Shown: one piece after another, positions 28,554 to 36,828 of the stretch
How positions within the stretch are numbered: the first letter of the stretch is position 1
How the letters are laid out: each line of letters opens with the position of its first letter
Source: Denitratisoma sp.
GTDB lineage: Bacteria; Pseudomonadota; Gammaproteobacteria; Burkholderiales; Rhodocyclaceae
NCBI GenBank assembly: GCA_032027165.1
Contig: JAVSMO010000001.1
Location: 335,416-399,415 of the forward strand
Direction of reading: 5' to 3'
DNA: 64,000 bases
Program-made: the position numbers and the translations under genes
Notes under the pieces: model-generated
The model's input: only the letters and a program-made list of their open reading frames with translations
Told to the model about the DNA's origin: nothing
Database searches by the model: none

Positions 28554-28982
28554 ATGCAGGAAACAAATGTAACTATCGCAACCTCGTTTTCAGACTTTCA
28601 GCGACTCAAGGCAATCCACCAAGCATTCGTTGAGGAAATACAAAAACAGGAGCAAGCGCAACTGGCAGTTGCATCCCTCAAGGTGGTAGAGGGAGCACTA
28701 TGTGTGTCCTATTTGGAACTCGAATTCCGTGCCGTGCGAAGATCAGTAGCTGTTGATTTTCGTCTTATTGCCAATGAATATGCTTTTGTCGGTTCCATCG
28801 GCGACCAAGAACATGTATTGCTGTGTCTGTATCTGTCGCCCGATGGAAACCTTCATCTCAAATCGTCACTGGATGATGAAAGCCGCCTCTGTGACTACAA
28901 CAATCAGTATCTGGTGAAAAACATTCTCACCAAAATCCAGCTCGCGGCTTTGTCGTCGAGTTTTTTTGCGCCTCATGGCTAA
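28554..28982 (+). CDS. Cassette-encoded hypothetical protein
   Basis: A 142-residue soluble protein with a strong ribosome site (AGGAGG at 28539-28544) before the ATG. The N-terminal half is helical (FQRLKAIHQAFVEEIQKQEQAQ), the rest alternates strands (LCVSYLELEFRAV, VLLCLYLSPDGNLHL) and ends in a helix. I recognise no family and see no catalytic motif. The stop codon lies inside the left core of the following attC-like site, as usual for cassettes. Base composition is lower in GC than in the surrounding chromosome. Confidence 0.6.
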   Translation: MQETNVTIATSFSDFQRLKAIHQAFVEEIQKQEQAQLAVASLKVVEGALCVSYLELEFRAVRRSVAVDFRLIANEYAFVGSIGDQEHVLLCLYLSPDGNLHLKSSLDDESRLCDYNNQYLVKNILTKIQLAALSSSFFAPHG

Positions 28983-29042
28983 TCTATCATTCCACCGGAC
29001 CGGCGCGAAAAGCCGCGCAGGCCGGTGAATTCAAACTTTGAC
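28977..29042 (+). other. Diverged attC-like site 2
   Basis: Left core GGCTAAT (28977-28983) overlaps the stop of the preceding gene. A strong imperfect hairpin follows (ATTC-ACCGG arms around a GCGCG-AAAA-GCCGCG top), then the attC-like GGTGAATTCAAAC and a degenerate right core CTTTGAC (29036-29042). Confidence 0.6.
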
Positions 29043-29045
29043 ACC

Positions 29046-29525
29046 ATGAGCTACAAAGACTTGTCCCGCGAGGATTTCGACGCTATCGTCACCGGGGAAC
29101 TCACCCATTACGCCATTTGGCTCGAGGACGTCTTAGTAAGGTTTATCTCTCGCCATTTCGCCGCCGAGGCTCGCCGCAAGGACTTCGAACGATTGATCCT
29201 GAGGCGGGATGGGCTGACCTTTCAGGACAAGATCGAAATTGTGCGCGCCATGCTACCGTTGTTTGAGAACCGTGACGCAGCCGAAAAGCTCAAGCCGCTT
29301 CTCGGGAGGATTGAGGAATTCAAAGCGAACCGAAATGCGTTTGCTCACGGCCTCGATGTAACTCCCAAAGAGCTTCCGCCTCCCACGGTACTTGTCGAAA
29401 TCGTCACGCGCTCAGGCAAGGAGAAAGTCGTGGAAGTCTCTCCTGAGGCACATAAAGAGCAGATGGCTTCCGCCGAGGCGTTGCTTAGCGAACTGCACAC
29501 AGTCGCGAATGAAATTGGCGTCTAA
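29046..29525 (+). CDS. Cassette-encoded HEPN-like protein
   Basis: A 159-residue mostly helical protein. HYAIWLEDVLVRFISRHF and LTFQDKIEIVRAMLPLF lead to ANRNAFAHGLD, which contains R96-N97-x3-H101, the RNxxxH motif of HEPN-domain ribonucleases. A beta-hairpin (TVLVEIVTRSGKEKVVEVS) and a final helix follow. HEPN proteins occur in toxin-antitoxin, abortive-infection and RNA-decay systems. No MNT nucleotidyltransferase partner is present, so the role is open. I prefer ATG 29046 to GTG 29025 because the latter lies inside the attC-like site. Confidence 0.65.
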   Translation: MSYKDLSREDFDAIVTGELTHYAIWLEDVLVRFISRHFAAEARRKDFERLILRRDGLTFQDKIEIVRAMLPLFENRDAAEKLKPLLGRIEEFKANRNAFAHGLDVTPKELPPPTVLVEIVTRSGKEKVVEVSPEAHKEQMASAEALLSELHTVANEIGV

Positions 29526-29606
29526 CCCTGTGCTCGACCCCGGTCCCTTCGGTCACTGGACGCTGCGCGATGAAGCCGCACAGCGCCGGCCAGCTCCACG
29601 TTGATG
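29520..29606 (+). other. attC-like site 3 (right end of array)
   Basis: Perfect left core GTCTAAC (29520-29526) overlaps the TAA stop of the HEPN-like gene. The right core GTTGATG (29600-29606), preceded by CAC, is degenerate. The arms pair imperfectly (GTGCTCGACC against CCAGCTCCAC). Confidence 0.6.
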
Positions 29607-29633
29607 GTCCGCTTCGGGTCGATAGCACCCACT

Positions 29634-29657
29634 CGCCGTACTACAGCGACTGACTTT
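29634..29657 (-). repeat. Dispersed 24-bp repeat, copy 9 (right of the cassette island)
   Basis: Minus strand AAAGTCAGTC, GCTGTAGT, ACGGCG. Intergenic, opposite in orientation to copy 8. Confidence 0.85.
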
Positions 29658-29696
29658 CCCCCGCAGTTCTCAACACCGCCAATAATCGAAGTTCCG

Positions 29697-29720
29697 CGCC
29701 GTCCCGCAGCGACTGACTTT
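29697..29720 (-). repeat. Dispersed 24-bp repeat, copy 10
   Basis: Minus strand AAAGTCAGTC, GCTGCGGG, ACGGCG. Starts within a few bases after the stop codon (29722-29724) of the minus-strand 90-aa gene, only 40 bp from copy 9 and in the same orientation. Confidence 0.9.
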
Positions 29721-29721
29721 T

Positions 29722-29994
29722 TCAGTGCGCCATCCGGTCGGCTGGTTTGCTGGTCGTGACCGTCAGCCGCCGGTTGCCCGCCGCCTGATCCCGCTCGAGG
29801 ATGTCGACCAGCTCGCGCGCGTGCGCGCGCAGGTGCGGGTCGGCTTCGCTGTCCTCTGCTACACGCGCCAGCAGCAGCGCCGCCAGCTCGGCGGCGCGCG
29901 GGCAGCCGGTGGTCATGTGGCGGGCGAGATGGGCGAGGGCGCCGGCGACCATGCGCGCGGGCGGCTGCTCGTCCTGCAGAGTGTTGTCTTCCAT
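29722..29994 (-). CDS. Small conserved hypothetical protein
   Basis: A 90-residue helical cytoplasmic protein with His and Cys residues in AHLARHMTTGCPRAAELAALLLARVAED, a pattern reminiscent of small haem- or metal-binding helical proteins, though I cannot assign a family. It is the last gene of a minus-strand set with a cytochrome (12 bp upstream) and a TonB receptor, so it probably belongs to that operon. The stop is immediately followed by repeat copy 10. Confidence 0.6.
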   Translation of the reverse strand: MEDNTLQDEQPPARMVAGALAHLARHMTTGCPRAAELAALLLARVAEDSEADPHLRAHARELVDILERDQAAGNRRLTVTTSKPADRMAH

Positions 29995-30006
29995 GTCCTC
30001 TCCTTG

Positions 30007-30519
30007 TCAGCGGTTGGGTTCGGCGCCCGCCGGCGGCAGCACCGTGTAGGCGGAGTGGCAGGCGACGCAGCGCTGCATCAGGGCGGCGAGCTGCTGCAGC
30101 GTGTGCTCGCGGTCGCCGAGGCTCTCGGCGTCGAGGGCCAGCGCGTCGAAGGCCTCGTGGGTGGCGAAGCCGAGCTTGCGGAATTCCGCCGGCAGCTTGC
30201 CGATCAGCCGGGTGCGGATCGCCGGCGGGATGTTCTTCACTTCCGCCATGCCGACCTTGCGCGCCTCGGTGGCGACGCGCGCCATGTCGCCGGCCGCCGT
30301 GGCGTCGACGATGGCCTGCACGGCCATCAGCAGGTGGCGCATCTCGCCCAGCACGTAGTCGCGCTCGGCATGGTCGAGCGTGAGGCGCAGGCGGCCGTCC
30401 TGCGACGGCGCCTGCGGCGCGCGCTGGAAGACGGTGAAGAAGAGAACCGTGCCGGCCAGGGCGAGTCCGAGCGCGACGATCAGCAGCAGCTGCCAGCGGT
30501 GTTCGAGGAAGCGCAGCAT
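30007..30519 (-). CDS. Membrane-anchored c-type cytochrome
   Basis: A 170-residue protein with an N-terminal signal anchor (about residues 8-30), a helical central region and a C-terminal haem motif CVACHSAYTVLPP. The layout (helical bundle with CxxCH near the end) resembles cytochrome c'-type proteins. ATG at 30519 overlaps the stop of the TonB receptor gene (ATGA), so the two are translationally coupled. Coupling of a cytochrome to an outer-membrane receptor suggests periplasmic reduction of the imported metal or haem, which is inferred. Confidence 0.8.
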   Translation of the reverse strand: MLRFLEHRWQLLLIVALGLALAGTVLFFTVFQRAPQAPSQDGRLRLTLDHAERDYVLGEMRHLLMAVQAIVDATAAGDMARVATEARKVGMAEVKNIPPAIRTRLIGKLPAEFRKLGFATHEAFDALALDAESLGDREHTLQQLAALMQRCVACHSAYTVLPPAGAEPNR

Positions 30520-32594
30520 CAGAAGTCCCCCTTCCAGGTCAGCACCAGGCTGCGGCCCGGCATGGCGATCTCCTGCCCGGAGACGCCTTCGGTGAGGTGC
30601 TCGTGGTATTCGCGGTCGAAGAGGTTCTTCACGCCGATGCGCAGCGACTGACTTTTCGCGTAGCGCCAGGTGGCGCCGATGTCGGCGGTGGCGAAGCCGG
30701 GCGTGGCGTTCTCGCTGCCGCGCGAGAAGACGGTGGCGACGCGGTTCTGCCGGCGCACGAAGCGGCCGGTGACGTCCATCGTCCAGTTCGCGGCGACGCC
30801 GCCCTCCCAGCCCAGGCTGAGCTCGTCGGCCGGCATCTGGAACAGCGGCTCGTCGAGTTCGTTGTTCGTCCCGCGCACGAAGGAGAGGCCGGCCTTCAGC
30901 CAGTGGCCGCGCGAGAATTGCCATTTGCCCTGCGCCTCGAAGCCGTGCAGGGTGACCTGGCTGATGTTCACCGTTTCCTTGCAGGCGACGGCGTTGGCCG
31001 CGCCGCAGACGGCGCCGGCGCGCGGCGTGCCGGAGATGTCGAGGCCGGACATGTAGTCGGCGATGCGGTTGCGCCAGGCTGCCACTTGATAGCTGACGTT
31101 TTCGCTCTGGCCCTTCAGGCCGAGCTCGAACTGCGTGGAGATCTCCGGCTTGATCTGCGGGTTGCCGGCGTAGTAGTAGCCGTCGCCGCGCGGCGAGGAT
31201 TCGTAGCGCTCGCGCATCTCTCCGGCACGGAAGCCGCGCGAGAGGTTGGCGTAGGGCCGCAGCAGCGGGGCGGCCTCGTAGATGGCGCCGAGGCTGCCGG
31301 AGAAGGCGCTGTCGCGGCGGTCGAGGTTGTTGGTGATCCGCAGCGCCGGGTTGGCGGGATTGGCCATGGCGGCGGCCTCGCCCTTCACCGTGTCGTGGCG
31401 CAGCGCGGCGAGCACGTTCAGCTTGCCGAAGCGCATGTCGTCCTGCACGTACACGCCGAAGGCGCTGATCCTGCCGTCGTCGAAGGGATCGCGCCGCGCG
31501 GGCGCGAAGGCCGGCGGATTGAAGAGGAAGCGCTCGGGCGAGGCCCCCATCTTCCAGTAGTTGGCGCCGAAGGAGAGCAGGTGCTGCGGATGCACCAGCC
31601 AGTCGGCCTTCGCGTCGATGCCGTCGGTGGTGAAGAAGACGTGGGTCTGCGAGATGTCCTGGTTGCGGCGGTTCGACCAGGCGTAGATGCGCCGCTCCAT
31701 CTCCTGGCGGTAGGCGCGGACGTCGAGGTTGAGCGGGGATTCGCCCGAACCCTTGCGGCTGTAGCCGAGTTCGGCCAGGGTGCGCGCCTGCTTCGGCGAA
31801 TACACCGTGGTGCTGCGCACCAGCGGGCTCGGGTGCGCCTTGGTCGAGCCGGGATACCAGACGTCTTCGTCCTCGTGCCGCTGCAGCGAGAAACGCAGTT
31901 GCTGGGCGGCGTCGATGCGGAAGCGGTACTGGCCGATGAAGCTGTCGGAGTCGTAGCCCGTGCGGTCGACGCGGCCGTCCGGCGCCTTGTAATCATGGAT
32001 GCGGGCGAGCGAGGCGCCGAGCATGAGGGCGTGGTCGCCGCCGGAGGCGTTGAGGACGCCGGTGCCGCGCAGGCCGCGGCTGGCGCTGTCGTAGCTTGCG
32101 GCCGCGGAGAATTTCGCGCCGGGCTCGAAGCGCGCCTGCGGCAGCAGCACGTTGATGGCGCCGCCCAGCGCGCCGGTGCCGTAGAGCACCGAGGCGGGGC
32201 CCTTGACCACCTCGAGGCGGTCGGCCAGGCCGAGCGACATGAAGGAGGCGACGGCGCCCGCCGGCTGGGCGGAGTTGAGGCGCATGCCGTCGACCAGCAG
32301 CACCACGCTCTCCTTCTTCAGGCCGCGGATGACCGGGTTCTGCCCCTGGGCGCCGTCGCTGGCGACGGCCAGGCCCGGCTCGCCGCGCAGGGCCTCGCCG
32401 GGGTTCTGCGCGTTGCGGCGGAGCAGCTCGTCGCGGTCGAGCGCAGTGGTGGATACCGGGGTTTCGAGGTCTTCCGCGGCGTAGCCCTTGGCGGTGACGC
32501 TGACGGGGGCGAGGATGGTATCGGCGAAAGCCGGCGCGCCGGCGCAGAAAGCCAGGATGGCGGCGGCCAGCGGCCGCTTGTCATGAAAACGCAT
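30519..32594 (-). CDS. TonB-dependent outer-membrane receptor (metal or haem uptake)
   Basis: A 691-residue receptor: signal peptide (about 1-24), plug domain with VIRGLKKESVVLLVDGMRLNSAQPAGAVASF and VEVVKG-like RLEVVKGPASVLYGTGALGGAIN, then a 22-strand barrel ending in an aromatic residue (LVLTWKGDF). The NLFDREYHEH block near the C-terminus is typical. Plug features resemble copper and haem receptors, but the ligand is not certain. It heads a three-gene set with a cytochrome and a small protein. Repeat copy 11 lies near the 3' end in the unusual orientation, encoding KSQSLRIG. Confidence 0.88.
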   Translation of the reverse strand: MRFHDKRPLAAAILAFCAGAPAFADTILAPVSVTAKGYAAEDLETPVSTTALDRDELLRRNAQNPGEALRGEPGLAVASDGAQGQNPVIRGLKKESVVLLVDGMRLNSAQPAGAVASFMSLGLADRLEVVKGPASVLYGTGALGGAINVLLPQARFEPGAKFSAAASYDSASRGLRGTGVLNASGGDHALMLGASLARIHDYKAPDGRVDRTGYDSDSFIGQYRFRIDAAQQLRFSLQRHEDEDVWYPGSTKAHPSPLVRSTTVYSPKQARTLAELGYSRKGSGESPLNLDVRAYRQEMERRIYAWSNRRNQDISQTHVFFTTDGIDAKADWLVHPQHLLSFGANYWKMGASPERFLFNPPAFAPARRDPFDDGRISAFGVYVQDDMRFGKLNVLAALRHDTVKGEAAAMANPANPALRITNNLDRRDSAFSGSLGAIYEAAPLLRPYANLSRGFRAGEMRERYESSPRGDGYYYAGNPQIKPEISTQFELGLKGQSENVSYQVAAWRNRIADYMSGLDISGTPRAGAVCGAANAVACKETVNISQVTLHGFEAQGKWQFSRGHWLKAGLSFVRGTNNELDEPLFQMPADELSLGWEGGVAANWTMDVTGRFVRRQNRVATVFSRGSENATPGFATADIGATWRYAKSQSLRIGVKNLFDREYHEHLTEGVSGQEIAMPGRSLVLTWKGDF
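30632..30655 (-). repeat. Dispersed 24-bp repeat, copy 11 (inside the TonB receptor gene)
   Basis: Minus strand AAAGTCAGTC, GCTGCGCA, TCGGCG. The only intragenic copy whose AAAGTCAGTC strand is the coding strand (AKSQSLRIG). One mismatch in the ACGGCG block. Confidence 0.75.
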
Positions 32595-32675
32595 GTCAGT
32601 CTCCTGAAGACAGTTGGAGCAGGCTGAAGGATTGAGGTTGTGTCCGGTCAGCGGGCGAATCGAATCGGCAGGAAA

Positions 32676-34757
32676 TCAGAAGGTGTACCTGGCGCCGATT
32701 TCGAGGGAACGCTCCGGCCCGGCGTAAATGCCTTGACGCAAGCCCGCGATGTAACGCTTGTCGGTGAGGTTCTTGATTGCCGCAGTGAGCTTCAACTGCT
32801 TGCTGACATCGTAAGCGCCGGTCAGGTCGAAGACGTGATAGCTCGGCAGCTTGCCGCGCCAGACGTCATTGGCGCCGGCGGGCTTCACTATCGGGGTGCT
32901 GTTGTCGCCATCGCCGTATTGGGCGCCGACATGCCGCCCGGAGAGCGCCGCCTTCAGCGGGCCGGAGGCATAGGCAAGGCTCACGTTCGCCAGAAGCTTC
33001 GGCGAATAGGGCAAACGATTGCCCTTGTCGATGCCGCCTCCGCGGTTCTCGCGGTAGTCCGAGGTCGGAATCCAGGTCAGGTTCGCGTCGAGACTGAAGC
33101 CGTTGTTCCAGCCGTATCCCAACGCGGCTTCCATGCCGCGATGCAAGGTGCTGCCCGCATTTGCATTCGCCACCCCGCCGGAAATGGCCGGGGTGATCTG
33201 ATTGTCGAAATTCATCTGGAAGGCCGTCAGTTCGTAACGGAGTTTGCCCGACTGTCCGCGCACCCCGGCTTCGATATTGATCGACCTCTCCGCATCCAGC
33301 TGCTGATCGACGCCGGTCACGATCGACTGGCTGTTCAGCGGCGGCGAGAACGCCTTGTAGACGCTGCCGTAAAGCTGCGCGCCCGGATTCAACCAATAGG
33401 TTGCGCCGATTCCCGGCAGATATTCCGTGTTGTCGCTTTTCCCGTTGCGGGCACTGTTTTTCCGGTCTTTATGCTCTTGCTCGTAGTGCTCGATGCGCAG
33501 CCCCGGCGTGATGGAGAGCTTGTCCGTCACATCGAAACGGTTTTCGCCGAAGAGGGCATAGCTGACAGCCGAGTCCACGCGATCGTTGCCGAGCGTCCCG
33601 GAACGCGGATTTGCCCGGGTAGCGGCAATGTTCCGATCGACCATTTCCTCTTGCATGATGCGGATGCCGAACTCGGCCTTGTTGTTGATGCCGAAGCCCT
33701 TGTGGTTGAGGGTCAGGCGGGAGTCGAGACCGACGCGCTCGAAGGCGCGGTTGTTGCCGTTCACGACGTCCGTATAGACCCAGCGCCCGGCGGCGGTCGA
33801 GGCCGCGTTATTGACCGAGAAACGCCAGTAATCGCGATTCATCTCGCTCCAGTACACGAGCGTGTTGAGCGTCATGTCCGGCGCGATGTCCCAATGATGG
33901 TTGAGGTCGAGCGACTTGCGCGCGGTCAGGAACCAGTCGTCCGGCGCCGGGTTGTGCTTGGCGCCAGCCTTGAACTCATTGAGGAACAGACCGCGATAGG
34001 AAATATTCGCGTCGTTCTCGTAGTGCGTGAATTTGGCGCCGATCCACTGATTGTTCCCAAGCGCCATGCCGCCCTTGAGCATGAGGTCTTCCATGTCGAA
34101 ACCCTTGCCCTGAAAGCCGTCGCTCTTGGCCCGCGTGTAGAAAACACCGGCCTTGGCCTCGCCCGAGGGCGACTTCCCGCCGGCCTCCAGCGTGGCCTCC
34201 CGGTAATTGTGCGAGCCGACACGGCCGGAAATCGACACGCCGTCGATCGGCTCCTTGGTCTTGTAGTTGATCACGCCGCCGATGGTGTTGGGGCCATAGC
34301 GCAGGGCCGCCGCGCCTTTCAGCACTTCGATCTCTTCCATGCGCTGGATGCGCGGGTTGTAGTAACGGCTGTTGCCCACGAACAGACCGGGCGCGACAGG
34401 AACGCCGTCTTCCAGGATCAGCGACTTGTAGTCCGCCGCGCTCAATCCGCGAATGCCGATATTGGCCACGACCGCCGATTCCTCTTCACCCTTGATGTGA
34501 ATGCCCGGCACCGAACGCAGGGCGTCTTCGGTGGACAGCGGCTGGATGCGTTCCAGATCGGCGGGGCCGACGATGGCCACCGAGCCGGGCTGCCTGGTGA
34601 TGGCCTCTTCGCCGCCGGCAACCACGTCGATGCGCGGCAACGTGATTTCGGCAGAAAGCGCCTGCGTCGGATGGCTCAAGGCCAGCATGACGGCCATGGC
34701 AACCTCGGTCCGGTTAAAAACACGTCGATGGCAGAGAGTGGGTTCCTTTTGATGCAT
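32676..34757 (-). CDS. FecA-like TonB-dependent iron siderophore receptor
   Basis: A 693-residue receptor with signal peptide, a plug domain (TEDALRSVPGIHIKGEEESAVVANIGIRGLSA, LILEDGVPVAPG, IEVLKGAAALRYGPNTIGGVINY) and barrel ending in LEIGARYTF. It matches the Fe(III)-dicitrate receptor family (FecA-like), but has no N-terminal signalling extension, so it should not drive a FecI/FecR cascade. Base composition is somewhat less GC-rich than its neighbours. A leader with AGCCAGCCAG repeats, shared with tonB, lies upstream. Confidence 0.88.
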   Translation of the reverse strand: MHQKEPTLCHRRVFNRTEVAMAVMLALSHPTQALSAEITLPRIDVVAGGEEAITRQPGSVAIVGPADLERIQPLSTEDALRSVPGIHIKGEEESAVVANIGIRGLSAADYKSLILEDGVPVAPGLFVGNSRYYNPRIQRMEEIEVLKGAAALRYGPNTIGGVINYKTKEPIDGVSISGRVGSHNYREATLEAGGKSPSGEAKAGVFYTRAKSDGFQGKGFDMEDLMLKGGMALGNNQWIGAKFTHYENDANISYRGLFLNEFKAGAKHNPAPDDWFLTARKSLDLNHHWDIAPDMTLNTLVYWSEMNRDYWRFSVNNAASTAAGRWVYTDVVNGNNRAFERVGLDSRLTLNHKGFGINNKAEFGIRIMQEEMVDRNIAATRANPRSGTLGNDRVDSAVSYALFGENRFDVTDKLSITPGLRIEHYEQEHKDRKNSARNGKSDNTEYLPGIGATYWLNPGAQLYGSVYKAFSPPLNSQSIVTGVDQQLDAERSINIEAGVRGQSGKLRYELTAFQMNFDNQITPAISGGVANANAGSTLHRGMEAALGYGWNNGFSLDANLTWIPTSDYRENRGGGIDKGNRLPYSPKLLANVSLAYASGPLKAALSGRHVGAQYGDGDNSTPIVKPAGANDVWRGKLPSYHVFDLTGAYDVSKQLKLTAAIKNLTDKRYIAGLRQGIYAGPERSLEIGARYTF

Positions 34758-34787
34758 CAGGTGCTCCTTGGGTCAGCGGTTGAATTT

Positions 34788-34835
34788 CAATGGCTGGCTG
34801 ACGCAAGGGCGCTGGCTGGCTGTGTGACGGAAAAA
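34788..34835 (-). promoter_or_regulatory. AGCCAGCC-repeat leader upstream of the FecA-like gene
   Basis: On the minus strand, two CAGCCAGCCA blocks separated by about 12 bases, preceded by TTTTCCGT and followed by GAA, ending about 30 bp before the start codon. The same arrangement occurs upstream of tonB (36743-36799). It is not a Fur box. Confidence 0.45.
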
Positions 34836-34838
34836 TGT

Positions 34839-35261
<423 letters not shown>

Positions 35262-35271
35262 GGCAGTCCCT

Positions 35272-36027
35272 TCAGGCGCCGCGCGCGGCGACGCGCGCGA
35301 GGATGCGTTCCGACGTGGCGGCGACGTCGCCGCCCTGGGGCATCGCCTTCAGGCCGGTGGCGAGGAAGGCGAACACGTCGTGGGCGAAGGAGTCCAGCTC
35401 GGCCAGGGTGTTGCGGTTGGCGCGGGCGAAGGCGTTGTAGGCGACCGCGGCGGGGATGGCCACGGCGAGGCCGATGGCGGTCATGATCAGCGCCTCGCCG
35501 ACCGGGCCGGCCACCTTGTCGAGCGTGCCCTGGCCGCTCATGCCGATGGCCATCAGGGCATGGTAGATGCCCCAGACGGTGCCGAACAGGCCGACGAAGG
35601 GCGCGCTGGAGGCGACCGTCGCCAGGAAGGTCTGGCCGTATTCGAGGCGCGACTTGTCCTGGCCGATGGCGCGCTTCAGCGCCCGGGTGAGGAATTCGTC
35701 GGGCGTGCCGGCGTCGATCAGGCCGCGGCTGCCGTCGCGCCCGGCGCGGTGCTGCTCGATGGCGGTGAAGCCGTGGTGGACGAGGTGCGAGAAGGGGTCG
35801 TTGACGCCGCTCTCGCGCAGGCGGTGGGCGACGGCGTCGAGGTTCGGCGCCCGCCAGAAGGCAGCGAGGAAGTCGCGGCTGCGCTTCTTCGAAAGGAAGG
35901 CCTGCACGCCCTTGGTGACGATCAGGTACCAGGTGCCGACGGACATGACGAGCATCAGCCCGAGGACGAAGCGGGCGACGCCGTCGGTGGCGGCGAGGAA
36001 GTGGGCGAAGCCCAGGTTGTATTCCAT
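35272..36027 (-). CDS. exbB: ExbB/MotA-TolQ family proton channel protein
   Basis: A 251-residue protein with three membrane helices; the conserved FLATVASSAPFVGLFGTVWGIYHALM and GEALIMTAIGLAVAIPAAVAYN segments identify MotA/TolQ/ExbB. It forms the pentameric proton channel with ExbD. Starts 2 bp after the tonB stop, so tonB, exbB and exbD are one operon. It powers the two TonB receptors encoded downstream. Confidence 0.95.
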   Translation of the reverse strand: MEYNLGFAHFLAATDGVARFVLGLMLVMSVGTWYLIVTKGVQAFLSKKRSRDFLAAFWRAPNLDAVAHRLRESGVNDPFSHLVHHGFTAIEQHRAGRDGSRGLIDAGTPDEFLTRALKRAIGQDKSRLEYGQTFLATVASSAPFVGLFGTVWGIYHALMAIGMSGQGTLDKVAGPVGEALIMTAIGLAVAIPAAVAYNAFARANRNTLAELDSFAHDVFAFLATGLKAMPQGGDVAATSERILARVAARGA

Positions 36028-36029
36028 GG

Positions 36030-36716
36030 TTACTCCTTGAGTTTGAATGCGATGGGGACGAGGACCCAGGCCGCTACCGGCTCGGCGCCGCGCCGGGCGG
36101 GCACGAACTTCCAGCGGCGCACGGTGGCGAGCGCAGACTCGTCGAGGCGCGGCGAGCCGCTCGAAGCGTGCAGCAGGACTTCTCCGGCGGCGCCGTCAGG
36201 CATGACGCGCACGCGCAGCACGACGCGGCCTTCCTCCCCTATGCGCCGGGAGAGCGACGGGTAGGGCGGTTTGGGGTTGTCGAGATAATCTGCGTCGAAG
36301 CGCGGCTGCGTCGCCTGCGCGGGCGCCGCCGGCACCACGACCGGCGGGGTCGGCGCCGGTGCCGCCGGCACGACGACCGGCGCCGGCGCCGGCGAGGCTT
36401 CCGGTGCGGCAAGTTGCACGGGCGGCTGCGGCGGCGCGGGCCGCGGCTTCACCGGCTGGGGCCGGGGCGGCACGACCTCGGGCCGGGGCTTGGATTCCTC
36501 GGCCGGCCTGACCAGGCTGACGGTGAGCACGGAGAGTTGCTCCGGCAGCGCGATTACGTTCGCCTGCAGCAGCAGCCAGAAGACGAGGGCGTGCAGGGCC
36601 AGCACGAAGGCCAGCCCGCTGCGGGAGAGGCGGGGTGTGCGCGAGGGCACGCCAATCCCGGCCGCCGGGAAAGTCAGTCCCGGCGGGACGGCGTGATCGA
36701 AGGTGTCCGTGGCCAT
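36030..36716 (-). CDS. tonB: TonB family protein
   Basis: A 228-residue TonB: cytoplasmic N-terminus, signal-anchor helix (SGLAFVLALHALVFWLLLQ with the helix His), a long Pro-rich spacer rich in KPRP, QPPV and PAAPAP, and a C-terminal domain with YPSLSRRIGEEGRVVLRVRVMPDG and a VRRWKFVPAR block. It transmits ExbBD energy to outer-membrane receptors. The first 15 residues contain AVPPGLTFPA, encoded by dispersed-repeat copy 12, so the cytoplasmic tail appears extended by the repeat. Confidence 0.94.
   Translation of the reverse strand: MATDTFDHAVPPGLTFPAAGIGVPSRTPRLSRSGLAFVLALHALVFWLLLQANVIALPEQLSVLTVSLVRPAEESKPRPEVVPPRPQPVKPRPAPPQPPVQLAAPEASPAPAPVVVPAAPAPTPPVVVPAAPAQATQPRFDADYLDNPKPPYPSLSRRIGEEGRVVLRVRVMPDGAAGEVLLHASSGSPRLDESALATVRRWKFVPARRGAEPVAAWVLVPIAFKLKE
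36670..36693 (+). repeat. Dispersed 24-bp repeat, copy 12 (5' end of tonB)
   Basis: AAAGTCAGTC, CCGGCGGG, ACGGCG. This copy has a perfect hairpin GTCCC-GGC-GGGAC. In frame as HAVPPGLTF at residues 8-16 of TonB. Confidence 0.9.
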
Positions 36717-36742
36717 GTCCGCATGCTCGTCGAGTCATCCAT

Positions 36743-36799
36743 GTTCAAACTGGCTGGCTCGCCCGCGCGTGCGGACTGGCTGGCTGGGTGTTACGAAAA
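36743..36799 (-). promoter_or_regulatory. AGCCAGCC-repeat leader upstream of tonB
   Basis: Minus strand has two AGCCAGCCAG blocks about 16 bases apart, preceded by TTTTCG and followed by TTTGAA, about 30 bp before the tonB start. It aligns with the leader of the FecA-like gene at 34788-34835. Confidence 0.45.
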
Positions 36800-36820
36800 G
36801 CGCCGGCGCGGCCGGCGCGC
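36796..36820 (-). terminator. Intrinsic terminator after bacterioferritin
   Basis: On the minus strand a GCGCCGGC / GCCGGCGC hairpin is followed by TTTT, starting 9 bp after the bfr stop. Confidence 0.7.
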
Positions 36821-36828
36821 TTACTGCG

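Larger units (their letters stand above)
27952..29606 (+). mobile_element. Integron-type gene cassette array without integrase (CALIN-like)
   Basis: Three small plus-strand genes (28031-28450, 28554-28982, 29046-29525) alternate with structured attC-like sites, each beginning at or overlapping the preceding stop codon, as integron cassettes do. The DNA is visibly less GC-rich than its flanks. No integrase gene (intI) is found in the window, so it looks like a cluster of attC sites lacking an integrase. The core sites are partly degenerate, suggesting an old, possibly immobile array. It is bracketed by oppositely oriented copies 8 and 9 of the dispersed repeat. Confidence 0.75.

Noticed and set aside
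36310..36430. GCC/GGC-rich tandem-looking stretch in tonB as a DNA repeat element
   Set aside because: It encodes the Pro/Ala-rich spacer of TonB, a normal feature of the protein.
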